Part shown: piece after piece, positions 61,110-64,000 of the stretch
How positions within the stretch are numbered: position 1 is the first letter of the stretch
How the letters are laid out: the number at the start of each line of letters is the position of its first letter
Origin: Branchiostoma lanceolatum
Lineage: Eukaryota > Chordata > Leptocardii > Amphioxiformes > Branchiostomatidae
Length of the DNA stretch: 64,000 nucleotides
Reading direction: 5' to 3'
Assembly (NCBI RefSeq): GCF_035083965.1
Contig: NC_089726.1
Coordinates: forward strand, 67,001-131,000
The notes under the pieces: model-generated
Told to the model about the DNA's origin: nothing
The model's database searches: none
The model's input: only the letters and a program-made list of their open reading frames with translations
Program-made: the position numbers and the translations under genes

Positions 61110-61533
61110 ATGTGTGTGTGTGTGTGTGTATAATGTGTATGTTAGCAGCCCACAGCTGGACCCACTCATTATAGATGCTGTGTGTTTGTTTCAGACCAGA
61201 TGCACCACGCCATGACTCGAGTCTTCGACACCTTCAAGAACTCGGTAGGACTGCAGTTAACAACACGACTTTCTGCAGCAGTTTTGTTCACTTTTAACTC
61301 AGCTGTGCTCAGTTCTAGACACCAGGTCTTTTGCACTTTTGTCTTCCTTCCTGTTAACTTCAGTCCTGAACATGATTTCTCCTGTTCCTTTTCTCCTTAT
61401 CTTTAGAAGTATGCGATACTCCTGGACGAAGGCTTCAGGGCCCGGCCGGGGTTCCTGCGCTTCTTCGCCCAGACTCTGCCCCTACTGGACCAGGATGAGT
61501 CCCTCTTCAGCGTGTCCGCCTGGAACCACAACG
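31161..61533 (+). CDS. POMGNT1-like: Type II membrane GG-domain / GnT-I-type glycosyltransferase-like protein, partial (runs past 64000)
   Basis: Coding exons: 31161-31182, 39943-40086, 40715-40774, 47703-47814, 48004-48062, 48189-48239, 48793-48877, 49284-49410, 49947-50019, 52111-52300, 52739-52794, 53462-53512, 53898-53982, 54135-54261, 54490-54553, 54701-54805, 55504-55602, 60295-60371, 60846-60939, 61195-61244, 61407-61533. All are GT-AG and all 20 junction phases agree, giving 619 codons without a stop. Order: short cytosolic MWGRRRS; signal anchor about 9-27; stem; GG (ILEI/PANDER) domain 1 about 76-244; GG domain 2 about 270-435; Cys-containing linker; start of a GnT-I-type catalytic domain from about 495, ending at SAWNHN. 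This is the layout of POMGNT1, the Golgi O-mannose beta-1,2-GlcNAc transferase, but with two GG domains instead of one. Key catalytic motifs look altered (D584-E585-G586 where E/D-D/E-D is expected). Many introns carry arrays that overlap splice sites. Confidence 0.85.
31190..39965 (+). repeat. 79-bp array carrying acceptor and signal-anchor coding bases (about 111 copies)
   Basis: Each unit contains acatgtcctctatgatcccc then AG|GCATAGCGAGGGCTGTG. The bases after AG equal the start of coding exon 2, which encodes the membrane anchor (GIARAVVLLVV). Intron 1 is entirely this array. The exon-2 copy is the last, diverged unit. Small insertions (extra tatata, taatac, tactgg) mark some units. 79 is not a multiple of three, so splicing to an inner unit would encode the anchor and then hit a stop (caggcaTAG) within about one and a half units. 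Confidence 0.97.
39943..40086 (+). CDS. Coding exon 2 (signal anchor and stem)
   Basis: Enters in phase 1 with the last unit's ccccAG. It encodes GIARAVVLLVVVVVVYHGAK, a run of hydrophobic residues after a basic N-terminus, then a hydrophilic Gln/Glu-rich stem (RPTQPEVKRVEQQQTEAGSQ). Donor CAAG|GTGGGC, phase 1. Confidence 0.8.
40096..40410. repeat. About 60-bp array of the dispersed agccggtataaccgcc family
   Basis: Five copies with core tatagccggtataaccgcct then tcggcgtaacacgggcaaaa, in intron 2, right after the donor of exon 2. Confidence 0.9.
40715..40774 (+). CDS. Coding exon 3 (stem)
   Basis: A 60-nt phase 1/1 exon encoding VLADAEEKKEQLKPQADIPP, flanked by ctgcacag and GTGAGA. Confidence 0.72.
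40797..44135. repeat. 36/39-bp array, about 90 copies
   Basis: Unit core gttgaacaccatacaacaga then tagaaccccctgtcct, with a 39-bp variant (gaatata) and some 36-bp units reading catata. It begins about 20 bp after the donor of exon 3 and does not contain a GT donor itself. Unit subtypes repeat in multi-unit blocks (for example ggaacccctgtcc-type deletions at about 42080, 42563, 42938, 43420). Minus-strand frames of up to 1,072 codons arise only because the unit is a multiple of three without stops. Confidence 0.97.
44136..44382. other. Unique spacer between two intronic arrays
   Basis: About 250 bp of intron 3 sequence between the 36-bp and the 54-bp arrays. Nothing recognised. Confidence 0.6.
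44383..47735 (+). repeat. 54-bp array carrying acceptor and exon start, open in the exon's frame (about 62 copies)
   Basis: Each unit reads tctgtacttgtgttctgcAG| then acccccctaaatgcgggatc cagcccccct. The bases after AG are identical to the start of coding exon 4, which is the last unit (acceptor 47701-47702). 54 is a multiple of three and the unit has no stop in this frame (DPPKCGIQPPCNLYLCSA), so joining exon 3 to an inner acceptor would add 18-residue Cys-containing repeats as long as units stay exactly 54 bp. Units of 55-60 bp with longer C-runs break the frame. Confidence 0.97.
47703..50019 (+). CDS. GG (ILEI/PANDER) domain 1, coding exons 4-9
   Basis: Exons 112, 59, 51, 85, 127 and 73 nt with phases 1-2-1-1-2-0-1. 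They encode KCGIQPPCSKDQFAFAISSG, RICFDGK, a GRGMNIVVIDG strand-turn, AVDTFDLYDH, a helix then LVLVASYDDAAYK, LLTALGSRHIADLKFRDSWA, LGYKGSKG and a final GCAPLP. These are the conserved blocks of the FAM3/PANDER fold: paired Cys, G-R-G-x-N, (V/I)LV-x-YDD and FRD-x-W-x-F-x-G-x-KG. In POMGNT1 this domain acts as a stem lectin recognising O-mannosyl glycans. The acceptor of the last exon directly abuts a CT-rich repeat. Confidence 0.88.
48278..48336. repeat. Dispersed repeat, single diverged copy
   Basis: ccgatagccgggataaccac then cctctggtgcaacac, a member of the family at 18405, 40096 and 56397, in intron 6. Confidence 0.6.
48880..49075 (-). mobile_element. Retroelement-end-like fragment with accgatgtttcggt palindrome
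   Basis: On the minus strand ttgaagaaggtgacagatgt then tcaccgaaacatcggtgg. The block (helix ggtga/tcacc, then GAAAC) resembles the conserved stretch at the ends of Penelope-like elements. The assignment is from memory of the motif and is tentative. It lies in intron 7. Confidence 0.35.
49076..49283 (+). repeat. About 34-bp array at an acceptor (exon 8)
   Basis: Units read gttaatgttcagtgtttctc ctgtgttgtccca. The last unit reads tgttgccccAG and is the acceptor of exon 8. Inner units alternate between cccag and cccatg, so only some could act as acceptors. Confidence 0.85.
49420..49905 (+). repeat. cctcacacacctgc array with a second copy of an exon end
   Basis: CA/CT-rich units in intron 8. At 49785-49810 the string ccccaggaggaggtgggtcc repeats the exon-8 end and donor (ccccaggaggag|gtgcgtcc at 49399-49416), so a duplicate donor stands about 390 bp downstream. 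Confidence 0.88.
50020..52110. other. Intron 9, AT-rich, no gene found
   Basis: About 2.1 kb intron between the two GG domains. It contains a region of alternating ggacctgaacc / gaaccggtatcc motifs around 50760-51140 that looks like an inverted-repeat element, not classified. No exon-like segment in phase was seen. Confidence 0.45.
52111..54553 (+). CDS. GG (ILEI/PANDER) domain 2, coding exons 10-15
   Basis: Exons 190, 56, 51, 85, 127 and 64 nt with phases 1-2-1-1-2-0-1, the same series as domain 1. They encode a Gln/Ala-rich spacer with a duplicated AAVQEQQ.GGA, then SCAMYTTHCDAGYPVYLFAG, EICVNGQ, GKIGWRGLNVVVVDG, AKNFDTYEK, a helix then LVLIATYDEASR, LLTDLGSSKVKDLGFRDSWI, GQKGIVG and VEIKACLAEK. 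It aligns block by block with domain 1, so it is a tandem duplicate that keeps the intron positions. Three of its junctions (exon 11 acceptor, exon 12 donor, exon 14 donor) are repeat-embedded. Confidence 0.87.
52411..52740 (+). repeat. About 97-bp array of exon-11 decoys (four acceptors)
   Basis: ctcctgcAG|tgtgatcagg recurs at about 52412, 52536, 52632 and 52731; only the last leads into the full exon 11. In the earlier three, the sequence gggaagatcggctgggttaa then ttagaG|GTGAGG gives a ready donor about 41-42 nt later. Copies 2 and 3 contain an in-frame TAG. Confidence 0.85.
52838..53190. repeat. 21-bp array of octamer-like motifs
   Basis: About 16 units with core gacaaaatgatttgcataga in intron 11. 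About eleven contain a perfect ATTTGCAT (the POU/Oct octamer in reverse orientation). Confidence 0.92.
53487..53582 (+). repeat. Two-copy duplication of the exon-12 donor region
   Basis: ctaaaaactttgacacctac gagaaag|gtgagt is present at the end of exon 12 and again about 48 bp downstream, giving two identical donors. Confidence 0.92.
54230..54328 (+). repeat. 34-bp three-copy array at the exon-14 donor
   Basis: gggcattgtgggagtttctc cacatgagaag|gtaggg: the exon end and donor are followed by two further copies, the last decayed. Confidence 0.9.
54701..54805 (+). CDS. Coding exon 16 (linker)
   Basis: A 105-nt phase 1/1 exon encoding LAGQKQVGPDRTTNSQRAAF CQTYSQGGDYGDFCTG. In POMGNT1 a similar short Cys-containing linker joins the stem domain to the catalytic domain. 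Confidence 0.75.
54775..54975 (+). repeat. 32-bp array carrying a splice donor (about six copies)
   Basis: Unit ggggcgactacggggacttc tgcacag|gtaagg; the first copy is the end of exon 16 (GDYGDFCT). One unit has an extra gtaca. Because the unit also ends in ctgcacag it offers an acceptor-like AG too. Confidence 0.93.
54976..55460 (-). mobile_element. Tc1/mariner transposase relic
   Basis: The minus-strand translation of about 55402-55450 reads QDNDPKHTSTST, the second catalytic Asp block of Tc1-type transposases. The left edge near ttgcatgcaaaattattcgc and the later caggttgcaaaattatttac look like inverted-repeat ends. Frames are broken; it is a truncated fossil in intron 16. Confidence 0.75.
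55504..61533 (+). CDS. Start of GnT-I-type catalytic domain, coding exons 17-21
   Basis: Exons 99, 77, 94, 50 and 127 nt. They encode …STPIMVIA-RTALNLVQQTLESL (donor-site strand and helix), VMSDGSFDEPHKLADLYGF, YQMHHAMTRVFDTFKNS, KYAILLDEGFRARPGFLRFF and LLDQDESLFSVSAWNHN. The order and spacing match POMGNT1 and GnT-I (strand VIA, …D-G…, …helix…, AVVLEED-type strand, SAWND.G). Where both enzymes keep an Arg after VIA (GNRP or CDR) this protein has RTA, and where they have the acidic metal triplet it has D-E-G. The sequence continues beyond the window. Confidence 0.82.
55980..56120. repeat. Short direct repeats, gtgggcagg(a/g)atactc
   Basis: Four partial copies of gggcaggaatactcatgttg then tgggtcagcggcctgattt in intron 17. 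Confidence 0.85.
56397..56640. repeat. Dispersed agccggtataaccgcc family, tandem cluster
   Basis: Four to five copies of cttctgtatctatatagccg gtataaccgcccttcggcg in intron 17, immediately before a related 49-bp array. Confidence 0.9.
56870..60290 (+). repeat. 49-bp / 38-bp array running into the exon-18 acceptor
   Basis: The left part (56870-58790) is a 49-bp unit (cttctgtatcagtatatccg gagtaactgccctacagtgtgcacaccat). The middle is mixed. The right part (from about 59680) is a homogeneous 38-bp unit in which the first half is replaced by cccccttgtctg. The exon-18 acceptor is ccatcccccttgtctgtccgcAG, the edge of the last 38-bp unit. Blocks of five 49-bp units repeat exactly every 245 bp (57328, 57573, 57818, 58063). 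Confidence 0.95.
60741..60804. repeat. (CA)n and (GT)n microsatellite
   Basis: Two dinucleotide runs of opposite sense separated by about 20 bp, able to pair, in intron 18. Confidence 0.9.
60988..61134. repeat. (GT)n microsatellites
   Basis: Several GT runs, with tgcatg and taatgt interruptions, in intron 19. Confidence 0.92.
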
Positions 61534-64000
61534 GTGAGTCCATAATACCTGTAGCCTGGAACCACAACGGTGAGTCCATAATGCCTGTAGCCTGGAACCA
61601 CAACGGTGAGTCCATAATGCCTATAGCCTGGAACCACAACGGTGAGTCCGTAATGCCTGTAGCCTGGAACCACAACGGTGAGTCCGTAATGCCTGTAGCC
61701 TGGAACCACATCGGTGAGTCGATAATGCCTGTAGCCTGGAACCACAATGGTGAGTCCATAATGCCTGTAGCCTGGAACCACATCGGTGAGTCCATAATGC
61801 CTGTAGCCTGGAACCACAACGGTGAGTCCATAATGTCTGTAGCCTGGAACCACAACGGTGAGTCCGTAATGCCTGTAGCCTGGAACCACAACGGTGAGGC
61901 CATAATGCCTGTAGCCTGTAGCCTGGAACCACAACGGTGAGTCCATAATGCCTGTAGCCTGGAACCACAATGGTGAGTCGATAATGCCTGTAGCCTGGAA
62001 CCACAACGGTGAGTCCATAATGCCTGTAGCCTGTAGCCTGGAACCACAACGGTGAGTCCATAATGCCTGTAGCCTGGAACCACAATGGTGAGTCGATAAT
62101 GCCTGTAGCCTGGAACCACAACGGTGAGTCCATAATGCCTGTAGCCTGGAACCACAACGGTGAGTCCATAATGCCTGTAGCCTGGAACCACAACGGTGAG
62201 TCCATAATGCCTGTAGCCTGGAACCACAACAGTGAGTCCATAATGCCTGTAGCCTGGAACCACAACAGTGAGGCCATAATGCCTGTAGCCTGTAGCCTGG
62301 AACCACAACGGTGAGTCCATAATGCCTGTAGCCTGGAACCACAATGGTGAGTCGATAATGCCTGTAGCCTGGAACCACAACGGTGAGTCCATAATGCCTG
62401 TAGCCTGGAACCACAACGGTGAGTCCATAATGCCCGTAGCCTGGAACCACAACGGTGAGTCCATAATGCCTGTAGCCTGGAACCAGAACGGTGAGTCCAT
62501 AATGCCTGTAGCCTGGAGCCACAACGGTGAGTCGATAATGCCTGTAGCCTGGAACCACAATGGTGAGTCCATAATGCCTGTAGCCTGGAACCACAACGGT
62601 GAGTCCATAATGCCTGTAGCCTGGAACCAGAACGGTGAGTCCATAATGCCTGTAGCCTGGAGCCACAACGGTGAGTCGATAATGCCTGTAGCCTGGAACC
62701 ACAATGGTGAGTCCATAATGCCTGTAGCCTGGAGCCACAACGGTGAGTCCGTAATACCTGTAGCCTGGAACCACAATGGTGAGTCCATAATGCCTGTAGC
62801 CTGGAACCACAACGGTGAGTCCATAATGCCTGTAGCCTGGAACCACAATGATGAGTCCGTAATGCCTGTAGCCTGGAACCACAACGGTGAGTCCATAATG
62901 CCTGTAGCCTGGAACCACAACGGTGAGTCCATAATGCCTGTAGCCTGGAACCACAATGGTGAGTCCGTAATGCCTGTAGCCTGGAACCACAACGGTGAGT
63001 CCGTAATGCCTGTAGCCTGGAACCACAACGGTGAGTCCATAATGCCTGTAGCCTGGAACCACAATGGTGAGTCGATAATGCCTGTAGCCTGGAACCACAA
63101 CGGTGAGTCCATAATGCCTGTAGCCTGGAACCACAACGGTGAGTCCATAATGCCTGTAGCCTGGAACCACAATGGTGAGTCGATAATGCCTGTAGCCTGG
63201 AACCACAACGGTGAGTCCATAATGCCTGTAGCCTGGAACCACAACGGTGAGTCCATAATGCCTGTAGCCTGGAACCACAACGGTGAGTCCATAATGCCTG
63301 TAGCCTGGAACCACAACGGTGAGGCCATAATGCCTGTAGCCTGGAACCAGAACGGTGAGTCCATAATGCCTGTAGCCTGGAGCCACAACGGTGAGTCGAT
63401 AATGCCTGTAGCCTGGAACCACAATGGTGAGTCCATAATGCCTGTAGCCTGGAACCACAACGGTGAGTCCATAATGCCTGTAGCCTGGAACCACAATGGT
63501 GAGTCTATAATGCCTGTAGCCTGGAACCACAACGGTGAGTCCGTAATGCCTGTAGCCTGGAACCACAACGGTGAGTCGATAATGCCTGTAGCCTGGAACC
63601 ACAACGGTGAGTCCATAATGCCTGTAGCCTGGAACCACAACGGTGAGTCCATAATGCCTGTAGCCTGGAACCACAATGGTGAGTCCATAATGCCTGTAGC
63701 CTGGAACCACAACGGTGAGTCCGTAATGCCTGTAGCCTGGAACCACAACGGTGAGTCCATAATGCCTATAGCCTGGAACCACAATGGTGAGTCCGTAATG
63801 CCCGTAGCCTGGAACCACAACGGTGAGTCCATAATGCCTGTAGCCTGGAACCACAACGGTGAGTCGATAATGCCTGTAGCCTGGAACCACAACGGTGAGT
63901 CCATAATGCCTGTAGCCTGGAACCACAACGGTGAGTCCATAATGCCTGTAGCCTGGAACCACAATGGTGAGTCCATAATGCCTGTAGCCTGGAACCACAA
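61515..64000 (+). repeat. 36-bp array carrying a splice donor, open in the exon's frame (about 69 copies, continues)
   Basis: The unit is gcctggaaccacaacg|gtga gtccataatgcctgta. The first copy is the end of coding exon 21 (SAWNHN). 36 is a multiple of three and the frame remains open as GESIMPVAWNHN, so selecting a later donor would add 12-residue repeats in the same phase. Rare units have 9 extra bases (tagcctgta). Several units lose the GT-AG-like consensus (agtgag, gatgag) while most keep gtgagt. Confidence 0.97.

Noticed and set aside
61403..64000. Minus-strand frames of over 800 codons (…WFQATGIMDSPL…)
   Set aside because: Antisense of the 36-bp donor array; the plus strand has a well-supported exon and donor at its edge.

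Overview
This is a eukaryotic, animal-type window. It holds spliced genes with GT-AG introns, Tc1/mariner relics, a tRNA-derived SINE and an extreme load of minisatellites. About half or more of the 64 kb is tandem repeat. The gene content (Shal/Kv4 channel, ILEI/PANDER 'GG' plus GnT-I glycosyltransferase) and, above all, minisatellites that span exon/intron borders fit a lancelet (Branchiostoma) best. The 'mirage minisatellites' reported at an amphioxus alcohol dehydrogenase locus are the known precedent. The species call is an inference.

Layout. 1-5515: two large arrays (22-bp and 48-bp units), the second split by a SINE. 5792-7023: a decayed Tc1-like transposon with long inverted repeats. 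7210-11680: three more arrays. 11963-13396 (minus): an intronless, divergent Kv4-like potassium channel whose stop codon lies inside a short repeat. 13403-18280: small repeats and AT-rich DNA with no recognised gene. 18242-26299 (minus): a spliced coiled-coil protein gene (8 coding exons, 525 codons), reconstructed here from splice sites with consistent phases. 27170-29290: little recognisable. 29336-64000 (plus): a gene with a non-coding first exon, then at least 21 coding exons (619 codons so far, running off the window). It encodes a type II membrane protein with two GG domains and a GnT-I/POMGNT1-type glycosyltransferase domain.

Main observation. In both spliced genes, many introns carry tandem arrays whose unit contains the splice site and the adjoining exon bases. 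In the plus-strand gene these lie on acceptors (79-, 54-, about 34-, about 97-bp units) and donors (about 34-, 32-, 36-bp units). In the minus-strand gene they lie on a 53-bp donor array, on acceptor arrays and at the 3' end. The exon edge is simply the outermost copy of the array. Two of the largest arrays (54 and 36 bp) are multiples of three and open in the exon's frame, so using another unit's splice site would insert whole peptide repeats rather than shift the frame. The Kv4-like gene shows the same phenomenon at its stop codon.

Other points. The two GG domains have exons of matching length and phase, which shows an intragenic duplication. The glycosyltransferase domain lacks the residues expected for metal and nucleotide-sugar binding, and the Kv4-like channel lacks a zinc-site cysteine and the S6 PxP motif. 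Several long open frames elsewhere are artefacts of arrays whose unit length is a multiple of three or happens to lack stops.
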